NCBI GenBank assembly: GCA_030602265.1
Contig: JAUWAB010000007.1
Span: forward strand, 1 to 64,000
Direction of reading: 5' to 3'
Source of the DNA: Prolixibacteraceae bacterium
GTDB lineage: Bacteria > Bacteroidota > Bacteroidia > Bacteroidales > Prolixibacteraceae
Length of the DNA stretch: 64,000 nucleotides
Shown: positions 17,020 to 26,011 of the stretch, one piece after another
Position numbering within the stretch: position 1 is the first letter of the stretch
Layout: each line of letters opens with the position of its first letter
Translations under genes and position numbers: made by a program
Notes under the pieces: generated by a model
What the model was told of the DNA's origin: nothing
Database searches by the model: none
Seen by the model: only the letters and a program-made list of their open reading frames with translations

Positions 17020-19200
17020 ATGGCCAGATTCTCGTTTATTACCTTTTTGTTAATCTGCATACTGGGTGAAATGTCGCTGGCAGTCCCGCCAAACGGCAAA
17101 CAAGATCCGGTTTTTAATACCTACAACAGCCGTTTTGTTTATAAAGCCAAAAAGATGACCGGTGAAATCCGGCTTGACGGGGTTCTGGATGAACAAGATT
17201 GGGCTGAGGCTCAGGTTGCGGATAATTTTCATCTCGTACTGCCTGTTGATACCGGATTCCCGAAACAACCCTCAGAAGTTCTTCTGACATATGACGACAA
17301 GGCATTCTATATGGCCATAACCTTTTTCGACACGGTACCCGGGAAACGCATTGCTGAATCGTTCCGGCGGGATTTTAACTTTGGGAACAATGACAATTTT
17401 TTGTCGTTTTTCGACACCTTCCTCGATCAGACCAACGGATTTTCCTTCGGGGTTTCCGCTTCAGGTGCGGTATGGGACGGGATGATGCACAGCGGGTCGA
17501 GTATGAACCTCGACTGGGATTGTAAAATGGAGTCGAAAACACGGCATTACGATGACCGCTGGGTTACTGAAATGCGGATCCCGTTCAGGTCGGTCCGCTA
17601 TCCCCGGAACAGCCAGACCTGGTTTGTGAATTTCAGCCGGCAGGATCTTAAAACCAACGAAAAATCTTCCTGGGCACCGGTTCCCAGGCAATTCCCCACC
17701 GCATCGCTGGCCTACACCGGTGTCCTCCATTTTGATGAATCCCTGCCAGAACCACGTCTCAACTTCTCGATTATTCCCTATATATTCAGCAGTTATCATG
17801 AAAATCTGCAGAACGGAGGTGGAAGTGGCTGGCGCAACGATGTGGGCTTCGATGCCAAAGTGGGGATTTCCTCCGCACTGAACCTCGACCTGACTTACAA
17901 TCCCGACTTTGCCCAGGTGGAAGTAGACCAGCAGCAAATGAACGTTGACCGTTTTGAACTCTTTTACCCGGAAAAAAGACAGTTCTTTCTGGAGAACAGC
18001 GACCTTTTTTCAGGATTTGGGTACGGAAATGCGGTAACCCCTTTCTTTTCAAGGAGGATCGGACTCGATGCCCCTGTGTTAGCCGGAGCCAGACTCAGCG
18101 GGAAAATCGGCAACGACTGGAGGATCGGTTTTATGAATATGACCACTGAAAAAACTGCGCAACACCTCTCCCGGAACTATACGGTGCTGTCGGTCCAGAA
18201 AAAAATGTTTGCCCGATCCAATTTAGGTTTCATCATGGTAAACAAGGAATACCTGAACCAACCTGAAAATACCGATCTTTTCAACCGGGTGGCAGGCCTC
18301 GACTATAACCTGGCCAGCAGCAACAACTTCTGGAGCGGTAAGTTCTTCTACCACCGGTCATTCCAGCCGGGTAATCCCGACAAACAATTTGCCCAGGGAG
18401 CCACGTTGGCCTACAACCGTAAAAACATCAATATAAGACTTTCTGAAACCAATGTGGGAGACAACTACCTGGCGGAAACTGGATTTGTCAGGCGTACCGG
18501 TTATAAATTCTGGGGACCGGAAGTTAAATACATCTTTGTTCCCAACAAACAAGTGGCATCACACGGACCATTCGCCGAGCTGGAATATTACTACAACAGC
18601 GAACTGGACATGGTTGATATGGAAAACACCTATGGTTATACGGTGGAATTCCGAAACCGGACAATCATTTCTGCCGGGATGAAGGATCTGTATATCAAAT
18701 TGCAGCAGGATTTTGATCCTACTCATGCAAGAGCCCAGTTCTACCGGGCAGGAGAGGAGTTCAGGTCTCAGCTCGCATTTCTCGAATTTGCCTCTGATAA
18801 CCGGAAACTGTTCAAATGGAATGCACTGCTTGCAAGGGGCGAATTTTACAGCGGAAATATCAACTATCTGGAGGGAAAAGTAAATTACCGGGTACAGCCT
18901 TATGCCAACCTGACGTTCAATTTTACTTTCAACGACATGATATTGCCGGAACCATTTGAAAGGACGCAGTTTCTGCTGGCCGGACCCAAGCTTGATCTCA
19001 CCTTTACAGACAAGCTGTTTCTTTCAACGTTTGTCCAGTACAACGAACAAATCGATAACGTTAACCTTAACATGAGGTTTCAGTGGCGCTACCAACCAGT
19101 ATCGGACCTGTTTATAGTTTACACCGACAACTATATTCCGGGTACATGGAACTCCAGAAACCGGGCATTGGTATTCAAACTCACCTACTGGCTTAACTAA
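17020..19200 (+). CDS. DUF5916 outer-membrane protein with CBM9-like N-terminus
   Basis: 726 residues. A signal peptide (cleaved near SLAVPP) is followed by a family-9 carbohydrate-binding-like domain (about 45-220: IRLDGVLDEQDWAEA, WVTEMRIPFRSVRYP). A long amphipathic-strand region (about 240-726) then ends in an aromatic-rich final strand (VFKLTYWLN), as expected of an outer-membrane barrel. This matches the CBM9-like plus DUF5916 architecture widespread in Bacteroidota; function unknown, possibly binding or import of a polymer. It has its own strong promoter and is divergent from the DUF39 operon. Confidence 0.85.
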   Translation: MARFSFITFLLICILGEMSLAVPPNGKQDPVFNTYNSRFVYKAKKMTGEIRLDGVLDEQDWAEAQVADNFHLVLPVDTGFPKQPSEVLLTYDDKAFYMAITFFDTVPGKRIAESFRRDFNFGNNDNFLSFFDTFLDQTNGFSFGVSASGAVWDGMMHSGSSMNLDWDCKMESKTRHYDDRWVTEMRIPFRSVRYPRNSQTWFVNFSRQDLKTNEKSSWAPVPRQFPTASLAYTGVLHFDESLPEPRLNFSIIPYIFSSYHENLQNGGGSGWRNDVGFDAKVGISSALNLDLTYNPDFAQVEVDQQQMNVDRFELFYPEKRQFFLENSDLFSGFGYGNAVTPFFSRRIGLDAPVLAGARLSGKIGNDWRIGFMNMTTEKTAQHLSRNYTVLSVQKKMFARSNLGFIMVNKEYLNQPENTDLFNRVAGLDYNLASSNNFWSGKFFYHRSFQPGNPDKQFAQGATLAYNRKNINIRLSETNVGDNYLAETGFVRRTGYKFWGPEVKYIFVPNKQVASHGPFAELEYYYNSELDMVDMENTYGYTVEFRNRTIISAGMKDLYIKLQQDFDPTHARAQFYRAGEEFRSQLAFLEFASDNRKLFKWNALLARGEFYSGNINYLEGKVNYRVQPYANLTFNFTFNDMILPEPFERTQFLLAGPKLDLTFTDKLFLSTFVQYNEQIDNVNLNMRFQWRYQPVSDLFIVYTDNYIPGTWNSRNRALVFKLTYWLN

Positions 19201-19258
19201 ATTCCGGGAAACGGGGAATTTGAACTTCCCGAATCAGGTGTCCTGAAGGAACCTTTTT

Positions 19259-20023
19259 TCAATCCAGGTTATTCTTCTCTCTGAGGTATTTAGCGTAATA
19301 TTCGCGGATGGCGGCCCTGACCTCATATTCAGTGGCCGTATATGGCAGGACATTCTGCGCATTAAACCAGATCATGAAATCATCGGTCTGCTTTTCATTC
19401 AGACCGGTAAGCAACATGACCACTTCTTTGTTGTAATTTCTGGAGTGCATTTCCCAGTTGCTTTCCAGGGCAATTGCTTCCCGTACCTTACGTTTTTGTA
19501 TTTCCTTTCTGCTCAGGTAGTATTGCCAATAGGACAATGGATTGAAAAGGGCGGCTATCACGGGAGGTCTTTCGTTAAAAGCGTCACCTCTCAATTCGAC
19601 GGGAACATCTGATTCCTTGCCAACCGGTATACCGTCCATATTCACCCGCTGTTTATCCCCGGTTATCCTGACCTCCTGAAGGGGGTAAATCACCGGCTCC
19701 AGATAAACCAGCAGGGTGTTTTCCTGTGAAAAAAATCGCGGAACCCTCACTGTTCTTGTTTTGAATCCCATGGCAGATATTACCAGCGTGTCGATATTCA
19801 GCATTTCCAGGGAAAAATGACCGCTTGCATTGGTGCTCGCCCCACTTCGGTTACGGTAATTGATCACATTGGCATAGGGTACCGGCATGCTGTCGCCCAG
19901 ACTGACCACCTGTGCCTTGAGCCTGATCAGGATGGGATCAATATCTATACCGGTTTCCTGTGCATTCAGGTTGCCTGTACTGAAAATATGAATAAACAGT
20001 ATAATTATTGCGACTCTTGACAT
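19259..20023 (-). CDS. Exported carboxypeptidase-regulatory-like protein
   Basis: 254 residues from the ATG at 20023 (MSRVAIIILFIHIFS, a signal peptide ending NLNAQE). A longer TTG-started reading to 20047 would overlap a TATATTTG -7 element and is rejected. Residues about 35-110 form a CarboxypepD_reg-like beta sandwich (VPYANVINYRNRSGASTNAS, LVISAMGFKTRTV). The C-terminal half (about 130-254) is helical and uncharacterised, with a terminal REYYAKYLREKN. Likely periplasmic or outer-membrane associated; the role is unknown. Confidence 0.75.
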   Translation of the reverse strand: MSRVAIIILFIHIFSTGNLNAQETGIDIDPILIRLKAQVVSLGDSMPVPYANVINYRNRSGASTNASGHFSLEMLNIDTLVISAMGFKTRTVRVPRFFSQENTLLVYLEPVIYPLQEVRITGDKQRVNMDGIPVGKESDVPVELRGDAFNERPPVIAALFNPLSYWQYYLSRKEIQKRKVREAIALESNWEMHSRNYNKEVVMLLTGLNEKQTDDFMIWFNAQNVLPYTATEYEVRAAIREYYAKYLREKNNLD

Positions 20024-20044
20024 ATCCACATCTGAAAGAAAGTT

Positions 20045-20052
20045 CAAATATA
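20045..20052 (-). promoter_or_regulatory. -7 element
   Basis: TATATTTG on the minus strand, 22 nt before the ATG at 20023. It decides the start choice of that gene. Confidence 0.45.
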
Positions 20053-20101
20053 CTGTTTAACAAATTTCAGGCCTGATTTGCAACATCTTTTAACATGGAG
20101 G

Positions 20102-21019
20102 CTATTCAGCAGGCAGTTGAATTACATAAACCTTTCCAGATTTATTGGACAATGTATTATCACGAAGCCAGGGATTATAATACTTAAGCATTTTATAGTT
20201 GGTTCCCTGGGCAATGGCAAAGTCTGCCAGATTGGCGACAGGCCCTGAGATCTCCATCGTCCGCGTATTCCAAAGCGGATATTTTTCGTCATCAGTCACC
20301 AGGAATCCAAACTTCAAAGGATCCTCCATAATCAGCTTCAGGGCAATAATCCGGTAAACATACCGCTCGGTCTCCTCGCTCATCAGCAGGTCGAAATAAC
20401 TGCCTACCTTTTGCCTGGCCAGCTGGCGATCGACGGCACTCCGCCCGGCATTGTAGGTAGCCGCAACCAAGGGCCAGTTCTGGTACTTCCGGTAAGCCTC
20501 CTTCAGGTACCGGCAAGCGGCCCGGGTCGATTTTTCTATATGGTACCTTTCATCCACTTCCGGGGTTACCTCTAATCCCGTGTCCGTAGCTGCCGGCTTC
20601 ATGAACTGCCATATACCTGCAGCCCCTGCCGGGGAAAGTGCCCTTGGGTTCAGACCGCTCTCTGCCACAGCCAGATAACGGAAATCCAAAGGAATTCCCT
20701 CTTCCTTCAGGATCGGGTCAATTATACTGAAAAATCTGGGGGCAATTTTGATCAGCCGCAAAGTCTGGGAATGGAAATAGGCGTTGACGATCATTTCACG
20801 CTCCAGATTCTCCCTGACGTCAAAACGGTCCAGCGGGACAGGATCACCCATAAAAGTTATGGTTTCGGGCATTGCAGGAGCCCTGTAGTAATGCGGTTCA
20901 ACTAACTGGTCTGTCAAACGGGGATCCTCTCTTTCCGGCTGAGCCATCCCGCAGTTCGTAAATAAAAACAAAGCAAGCAGCATGATGGCTGCTGTAATAC
21001 TGTACCATCTTGTTCCCAT
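20102..21019 (-). CDS. Lytic transglycosylase lipoprotein (MltD-like, GH23)
   Basis: 305 residues. The lipobox LFTNC places the lipidated Cys at 23, suggesting membrane attachment. The SLT domain (about 105-235) shows LAVAESGLNPRALSP with catalytic Glu120, GAAGIWQFM, YHIEKSTRAACRYL and AATYNAGRSAV. It cleaves the MurNAc-GlcNAc bond of peptidoglycan to give 1,6-anhydro ends. The C-terminal segment (about 245-305) looks like a divergent tail without an obvious LysM. A TATATTTG -7 element lies just upstream. Single gene. Confidence 0.9.
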   Translation of the reverse strand: MGTRWYSITAAIMLLALFLFTNCGMAQPEREDPRLTDQLVEPHYYRAPAMPETITFMGDPVPLDRFDVRENLEREMIVNAYFHSQTLRLIKIAPRFFSIIDPILKEEGIPLDFRYLAVAESGLNPRALSPAGAAGIWQFMKPAATDTGLEVTPEVDERYHIEKSTRAACRYLKEAYRKYQNWPLVAATYNAGRSAVDRQLARQKVGSYFDLLMSEETERYVYRIIALKLIMEDPLKFGFLVTDDEKYPLWNTRTMEISGPVANLADFAIAQGTNYKMLKYYNPWLRDNTLSNKSGKVYVIQLPAE

Positions 21020-21042
21020 GACTTAATAATTTATCCAAAACA

Positions 21043-21050
21043 CAAATATA
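21043..21050 (-). promoter_or_regulatory. -7 element of the lytic transglycosylase gene
   Basis: TATATTTG on the minus strand, 24 nt before the ATG; no convincing -33 box. Confidence 0.4.
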
Positions 21051-21167
21051 TCATTTTCAGAGCAACGGCAGACCACTCAATCCTGCATTGCCGAAAAAGT
21101 CATCTCTCATTATACGGGGGCCATCAAATATATTGCCTCTTAAGCAGACGAATTCATTCCGAAAGCT

Positions 21168-21175
21168 TAAATTTG
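21168..21175 (+). promoter_or_regulatory. -7 element of the glycosyltransferase gene
   Basis: TAAATTTG 22 nt before the ATG at 21198; the -33 box is not evident. Confidence 0.4.
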
Positions 21176-21197
21176 CCATTAAACAGACTTTGACTAC

Positions 21198-23159
21198 ATG
21201 AAGCTTTCGGTAATAATCGTCAATTACAATGTCCGCCATTTTCTTGAACAGTGCCTGCACTCCGTGTTCAAATCAATCGGGGAAATTAATGCCGAAGTAT
21301 TTGTGGTCGACAACAATTCGGTAGACGGATCCTGTCATATTATCCGGGAAAAATTTCCACAGGCCAGACTTATCGAAAATAAAAAGAATACCGGATTTTC
21401 TGTAGCCAACAATCAGGCGATACGTGTCGCCTCCGGGCAGTATGTTCTTCTGCTGAATCCGGATACCGTGGTTGAGGAAGATACCTTTTCCAAGGTTATT
21501 GCATTCATGGACCAACATCCTGAAGCAGGCGGCCTGGGGGTCAAAATGATCGACGGCAAGGGGCGTTTCCTGCCAGAGTCGAAGCGCGGACTGCCCACTC
21601 CATGGGTGGCTTTTTACAAGATATTCGGTATCTCCACGCTATTCCCGCGGTCAAAAAGGTTTGGCAGGTATCATCTTTCCTATCTAAACAAGGACGAAAC
21701 ACACGAGGTAGACATCCTTTGCGGGGCATTTATGCTGCTAAGGAAAGAAACCCTCGAAAAGACGGGCCTGCTTGACGAAACCTTTTTTATGTATGGGGAA
21801 GACATTGATCTCTCTTACCGGATTACCAAGGCCGGTTACAAAAACTACTACTTTGCGGGAACCACCATCATCCACTATAAGGGGGAAAGCACCAAAAAAG
21901 GCAGCATTAACTATGTGAAAATGTTTTATAATGCCATGCTGATTTTCTCCGGGAAACATTTTTCTTCAGGAAATTACAGGATTTATTCCTTATTTATCCA
22001 TCTGGCCATTTATTTCAGGGCATTTATTGCGGTAGTTCAACGTATCATACGGCGGATTTATCTCCCGGTGCTCGATTTTCTGCTGATGTTTGCCGGATTT
22101 CTGCTGATTGTACCTCTCTGGGAGCGAATAATGTTTGAACCCGGACATTTTCCTTCAATATTCTTTCAATGGGCTATCCCCGCTTACATCCTGACCTGGC
22201 TTGCCGGCATACAGTTTTCGGGGGGTTACCGAAAACCGGTGAGCCTGCTCAGGATCAGCCGGGGTCTGCTGTGGGGAACTATTGCCATCTTATTAGCCTA
22301 TTCACTGATTGATGAGGACTATCGTTTTTCGAGGGCGGTCATACTTTTCGGTGCCGCCTGGGCCATTCTTACACTTCCCCTGATGCGCCTCATTTTCAGC
22401 AAACTGAAGATCAGCGGCTTTGAACTGGATATAGAAAGTCAGAAAAAAGTAGCCATCGTTGGTAATCCTCAGGAAGTAAAGCGTATAAAGGACCTGCTTC
22501 ACCAAACCCCGGTTAATCCGTTAGTTGTGGGCAGTATTTCGGTAAAACAGAATGAACAGGGAGATGATTTGCTGGGGCATGTCGGGCAGATCCGTGATAT
22601 AATAGGGATAAACAACATTGAAGAGATTATTTTTTGCGCCGGGAGCCTCAGTTCAGGAGAGATTATAAGGACCATGCTTGACCTCAGTTCCCTTGACATT
22701 GCCTATAAAATTGCACCACCCGAAAGCTTCAGCATTATCGGGAGCAACTCTATCCATACGGCAGGTGATCTCTATCTGGTAGACGTGAATGCGATATCGC
22801 GGAAACCCAACCGTCGTAAAAAACGGCTCCTCGACCTGATCTTATCATCGGTATTATTGATCACCCTGCCGGTAAACATTTGGTTTTTCAGAAATAAAAA
22901 ACAGCTCTTGTCCAATCTGTTACGGGTACTAAAAAAGAAGCAGACCTGGGTGGGTTATATTCCGGATGAATACTCCGTGAAACACCTGCCTATTCTTCCT
23001 GATGGCGTTATCAACCAGGGCTTTATGTTTAAACAGAAGCCTTCACAAAACCATGTAAGACAGCTGAATATCCTATATGCAAAGGATTACCGGATATGGA
23101 ACGACCTCCTGCTGATCAGCAGGAACTGGAGAAAACTTGACAACTGTCCCAATGGATAA
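21198..23159 (+). CDS. GT2 glycosyltransferase fused to a degenerate sugar-phosphate transferase scaffold
   Basis: 653 residues. Residues 1 to ~260 are a GT2 glycosyltransferase of the rhamnosyltransferase type (LSVIIVNYNVRHFLEQ, FVVDNNSVDGS, LLLNPDTVV with the metal-binding Asp, FFMYGEDIDLSYRI). Residues ~265-410 hold about four to five membrane helices. Residues ~420-540 form a CoA-binding-like Rossmann segment (KKVAIVGNPQEVKRIK). The tail (~545-653) begins RRKKRLLDLILSSVLL, like bacterial sugar transferases (PglC/WbaP type), and includes TWVGYIPD. It lacks the basic and acidic catalytic signature of that family. Likely cell-surface glycan assembly on the cytoplasmic face. The stop overlaps the next start by 8 nt. 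Confidence 0.8.
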   Translation: MKLSVIIVNYNVRHFLEQCLHSVFKSIGEINAEVFVVDNNSVDGSCHIIREKFPQARLIENKKNTGFSVANNQAIRVASGQYVLLLNPDTVVEEDTFSKVIAFMDQHPEAGGLGVKMIDGKGRFLPESKRGLPTPWVAFYKIFGISTLFPRSKRFGRYHLSYLNKDETHEVDILCGAFMLLRKETLEKTGLLDETFFMYGEDIDLSYRITKAGYKNYYFAGTTIIHYKGESTKKGSINYVKMFYNAMLIFSGKHFSSGNYRIYSLFIHLAIYFRAFIAVVQRIIRRIYLPVLDFLLMFAGFLLIVPLWERIMFEPGHFPSIFFQWAIPAYILTWLAGIQFSGGYRKPVSLLRISRGLLWGTIAILLAYSLIDEDYRFSRAVILFGAAWAILTLPLMRLIFSKLKISGFELDIESQKKVAIVGNPQEVKRIKDLLHQTPVNPLVVGSISVKQNEQGDDLLGHVGQIRDIIGINNIEEIIFCAGSLSSGEIIRTMLDLSSLDIAYKIAPPESFSIIGSNSIHTAGDLYLVDVNAISRKPNRRKKRLLDLILSSVLLITLPVNIWFFRNKKQLLSNLLRVLKKKQTWVGYIPDEYSVKHLPILPDGVINQGFMFKQKPSQNHVRQLNILYAKDYRIWNDLLLISRNWRKLDNCPNG

Positions 23160-23679
23160 CATACTGTCATATGGCCAGATCACACTCAGGGCACTGGAAC
23201 CTGGTGATATAGACCTGCTCTATGAGTGGGAGAATGATGCCACGATGTGGGAGATGAGCAATGCCCGGGCGCCTTTTTCCCGCCATCTTCTTGCACAATA
23301 CCTCCAGGATGCCACCCGGGATGTCTATGAACAGAAACAGGTCAGGTTCATTATTCAGGCCCCCGGGTCCCGTCCCGTCGGGGCTGTCGACCTGTTCGAT
23401 TTCGACCCATACCATCAAAGGGCGTCAATCGGAATACTGATCCACAAGACGGAAGACCGACGGCATGGATATGCTTCCGACGCAATCCACGCACTTGAGA
23501 ATTACGCCGTAAACGCACTTGGGATAAGACAGTTAAGCGCTTCCATTTCAGAAGACAACACCGCCAGCATCCGATTGTTTGACCAGGCCGGATACCAGGT
23601 TACAGGTATAAAAAAACAATGGCTCCGTTCACCTTCCGGATGGAAAGACGAATGGTTCCTGCAGAAGCACCTGGTATAG
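23152..23679 (+). CDS. GNAT-family N-acetyltransferase (RimJ/RimL type)
   Basis: 175 residues from the ATG at 23152 (MDNILSYGQITLRALEPGD). The upstream TTG at 23137 is less likely. Acetyl-CoA site RRHGYASDAI, then SEDNTASIRLFDQAGYQ, the classic C-terminal GNAT motif. The substrate is unknown. Overlap with the glycosyltransferase stop suggests a two-gene transcript, so acetylation of a nucleotide sugar is possible but inferred. Convergent with the next gene, with an 8-bp gap. Confidence 0.85.
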   Translation: MDNILSYGQITLRALEPGDIDLLYEWENDATMWEMSNARAPFSRHLLAQYLQDATRDVYEQKQVRFIIQAPGSRPVGAVDLFDFDPYHQRASIGILIHKTEDRRHGYASDAIHALENYAVNALGIRQLSASISEDNTASIRLFDQAGYQVTGIKKQWLRSPSGWKDEWFLQKHLV

Positions 23680-23687
23680 CCAGATCT

Positions 23688-24164
23688 TCAATCAGCCTCC
23701 GTAAGGCCAGCGAAGTCGGGAACCTCGGACAGGTAAACAGCCTTACCTTCCGTGAAATCGATATGGCAGACGTAATGCGCAAGACCGTTGGAAACAACCA
23801 CATACGGTGCCTTTAATTCACTGTTATAGCGGACCGCCTGGTCAAATGCCAGCTGGGAAACCCGGATGGCGGGTGACTTGAACTCAGCGACAAGCAGGGG
23901 AGCTCCGCGCCGGTTGTAGACCAGCAGGTCGAACCTCTGGGAAAGACCGTTGATATCTACCCTTTTTTCAAGGGCAATCAAAGGTCCCGGGAATCCCTTG
24001 TGCTCCGTAAGGTAACGGATAAAATTCTGCCGGACCCACTCTTCAGGGGTCAACCTGATCCATTTCCCCCTGAATTCATCGAATATAAACAGCAGCCCAT
24101 TGCGGTTTTCAGTCCTGAATTCAAATTCCGGTAAATTAAGTTTATGTATGGCTGCACCGTTCAA
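23688..24164 (-). CDS. Stand-alone HsdR_N-like (PD-D/ExK) protein
   Basis: 158 residues resembling the type I restriction HsdR N-terminal domain family (HSDR_N_2). The nuclease-type core is visible: RFDLLVYNRRGAPLLVAEFKSP gives Asp, then Glu-Phe-Lys (E-x-K), followed by a Gln-rich helix FDQAVRYNSEL. No methylase, specificity or helicase gene is nearby, and in Bacteroidota this single-domain protein commonly lies beside housekeeping genes, so it is not evidence of a restriction system. The frame has no ATG; TTG at 24164 is the only reasonable start, giving an N-terminus with HKLNLPEFEF. Confidence 0.75.
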   Translation of the reverse strand: MNGAAIHKLNLPEFEFRTENRNGLLFIFDEFRGKWIRLTPEEWVRQNFIRYLTEHKGFPGPLIALEKRVDINGLSQRFDLLVYNRRGAPLLVAEFKSPAIRVSQLAFDQAVRYNSELKAPYVVVSNGLAHYVCHIDFTEGKAVYLSEVPDFAGLTEAD

Positions 24165-24169
24165 ATTGC

Positions 24170-24177
24170 TATTTTTG
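24170..24177 (+). promoter_or_regulatory. -7 element of the AMP nucleosidase operon
   Basis: TATTTTTG 51 nt before the ATG at 24229; the -33 box is unclear. Confidence 0.4.
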
Positions 24178-24228
24178 TGATCAATTCAACAGGCAACGAA
24201 ATTAATACTATTTCAACATTTACCCAAT

Positions 24229-24999
24229 ATGAAGACAAAGGAAGAAATTGTGGAGAACTGGCTTCCGCGATATACAGGCCGGCCCCTGGAAGAATTTGGG
24301 AAATATATCCTCCTTACCAATTTTCAGTTGTATGTGGAGATGTTTGCGGCACGGTTTGAGGTTCCGGTAGTGGGCAGTAACCGTGCCATGCCCAATGCTT
24401 CCGCCGAGGGAATCACCATCATCAACTTCGGAATGGGAAGCCCGAATGCCGCCACTATAATGGACCTCCTGAGTGCCATTTCGCCTCAGGCGGTATTATT
24501 CTTAGGAAAATGCGGCGGTTTAAAACCGAAAAACAAGCTTGGCGATTTAATCCTGCCTATCGCTGCCATCAGGAGCGACGGTACCTCCAACGATTACCTG
24601 CCTCCGGAAATTCCTGCACTGCCTGCCTTTAACCTGCAACGGGCCGTTTCACATGTCATCAGGGACAAGCAGATGGATTACTGGACCGGAACCGTATTCA
24701 CGACCAACAAAAGAGTCTGGGAATACGACGAGCGCTTCAAGAAATACCTGGAGAAAACACGGGCCATGGCCATAGATATGGAAACAGCCACCATTTTTAT
24801 CGTCGGATTTGCGAACCAGATTCCGGCAGGGGCACTCCTGCTGGTATCCGATCAGCCCATGATTTCCACCGGAGTAAAAACAGAGGAGAGTGATAAAAAG
24901 GTAACCACCATGTACGTAGAAAATCATATCAATGTAGGAATTGATGCCCTACGAGAAATCAAAAACAACGGGCAGTCGGTGAAACACCTAAAATTCTGA
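24229..24999 (+). CDS. amn: AMP nucleosidase
   Basis: 256 residues of the short Bacteroidota AMP nucleosidase type within the purine nucleoside phosphorylase superfamily. Visible: INFGMGSPNAATIMDLL, LFLGKCGGL (phosphate/ribose site) and AIDMETATIF, which carries the Met-Glu pair that binds ribose, then VSDQPM. It hydrolyses AMP to adenine and ribose 5-phosphate for purine salvage. First of four tightly packed genes (gaps of 4, 3 and 10 nt): amn, holA, rhomboid and the class IV aminotransferase fold. Confidence 0.88.
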   Translation: MKTKEEIVENWLPRYTGRPLEEFGKYILLTNFQLYVEMFAARFEVPVVGSNRAMPNASAEGITIINFGMGSPNAATIMDLLSAISPQAVLFLGKCGGLKPKNKLGDLILPIAAIRSDGTSNDYLPPEIPALPAFNLQRAVSHVIRDKQMDYWTGTVFTTNKRVWEYDERFKKYLEKTRAMAIDMETATIFIVGFANQIPAGALLLVSDQPMISTGVKTEESDKKVTTMYVENHINVGIDALREIKNNGQSVKHLKF

Positions 25000-25003
25000 A
25001 AAC

Positions 25004-26008
25004 GTGGAATTTGAGCAGATAATTCAGGAGCTTGGGAAAAAAATTTACCATCCGGTTTATTTTCTCACCGGGGAGGAGCCTTATTATATTGACCAGGTAT
25101 CCGATTTTATAGAGAAGAATGTTCTTTCCGAAGCAGAAAAAGGATTTAACCAAACCGTTTTCTACGGCAGGGATACAGATCCCATGACCGTGATGGAGGC
25201 TGCCCGGCGGTTCCCTATGATGGCAAATCAGCAGGTGGTCATTGTAAAGGAAGCCCAGGAATGGAAAAACCTCGAAGCGCTCAGGAAGTACCTTGCGGCA
25301 CCTTCGAAAACTACAATTCTGGTCATTAATTACAAGTATAAAAAGATTGACGGCCGGACAGAACTGGCCAAAGCTCTCAAAAAAAACGCCCTCTACTTCG
25401 AATCAAAGAAAATCAGGGATTATCAGATTCCGCAGTGGGTTGATAAATACATCAGGGACCATGGTTACACCATCACGCCGCAGGCTACCCAAATGTTGGC
25501 CGACTTTTTAGGCGATGATCTGAGTAAAGTGGTTAATGAAGTAAGAAAACTCTTTATTCTTGTACCCAAAGGCACACAGATTACTGCCGACCATATTGAG
25601 AAGAACATTGGTATCAGTAAGGAATACAACCCTTTTGAACTCACCACCGCATTAGGTAACCGGGATATTCTCAAAGCCAACCGCATTATCACCTATTTCG
25701 CCGCCAATCCGGGTAGTAACCCGATCCAGGCAACTACAGGTATCCTGTTCTCTTATTTTTCGAGGTTATTCAGGTACCATTTTCTGGCTAATAAATCGGA
25801 ATCGGAGGTAATGAAGCAACTGAAGCTCTCTTCTCCCTTTATTGCCCGGAAAACAATTGAGGAAGCCAGACGTTATACACCTACCAAATTATTCGAAATC
25901 ATTGGCATGCTCCGAGAGTATGACATGAAGAGTAAAGGTTTGGACACAACGGGTGAGGTTTCCCAGGGCGATCTTTACAAAGAAATGATTTACAAAATTT
26001 TACACTAA
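25004..26008 (+). CDS. holA: DNA polymerase III delta subunit
   Basis: 334 residues, typical for HolA. Clamp-loader delta features: PVYFLTGEEPYYIDQVSDFIE at the N-terminus, VVIVKEAQEW, TILVINYKYKKIDGRTELAKALKK, then IGISKEYNPFEL and a helical collar domain with ATTGILFSYFSRLFRYHF. It opens the sliding clamp during loading. GTG start at 25004, four nt after the amn stop; no ATG lies nearby in frame. Confidence 0.93.
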   Translation: MEFEQIIQELGKKIYHPVYFLTGEEPYYIDQVSDFIEKNVLSEAEKGFNQTVFYGRDTDPMTVMEAARRFPMMANQQVVIVKEAQEWKNLEALRKYLAAPSKTTILVINYKYKKIDGRTELAKALKKNALYFESKKIRDYQIPQWVDKYIRDHGYTITPQATQMLADFLGDDLSKVVNEVRKLFILVPKGTQITADHIEKNIGISKEYNPFELTTALGNRDILKANRIITYFAANPGSNPIQATTGILFSYFSRLFRYHFLANKSESEVMKQLKLSSPFIARKTIEEARRYTPTKLFEIIGMLREYDMKSKGLDTTGEVSQGDLYKEMIYKILH

Positions 26009-26011
26009 ATA

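Noticed and set aside
23688..24164. Restriction-modification locus
   Set aside because: Only an HsdR_N-like domain is present; no methylase, specificity or helicase gene lies nearby.
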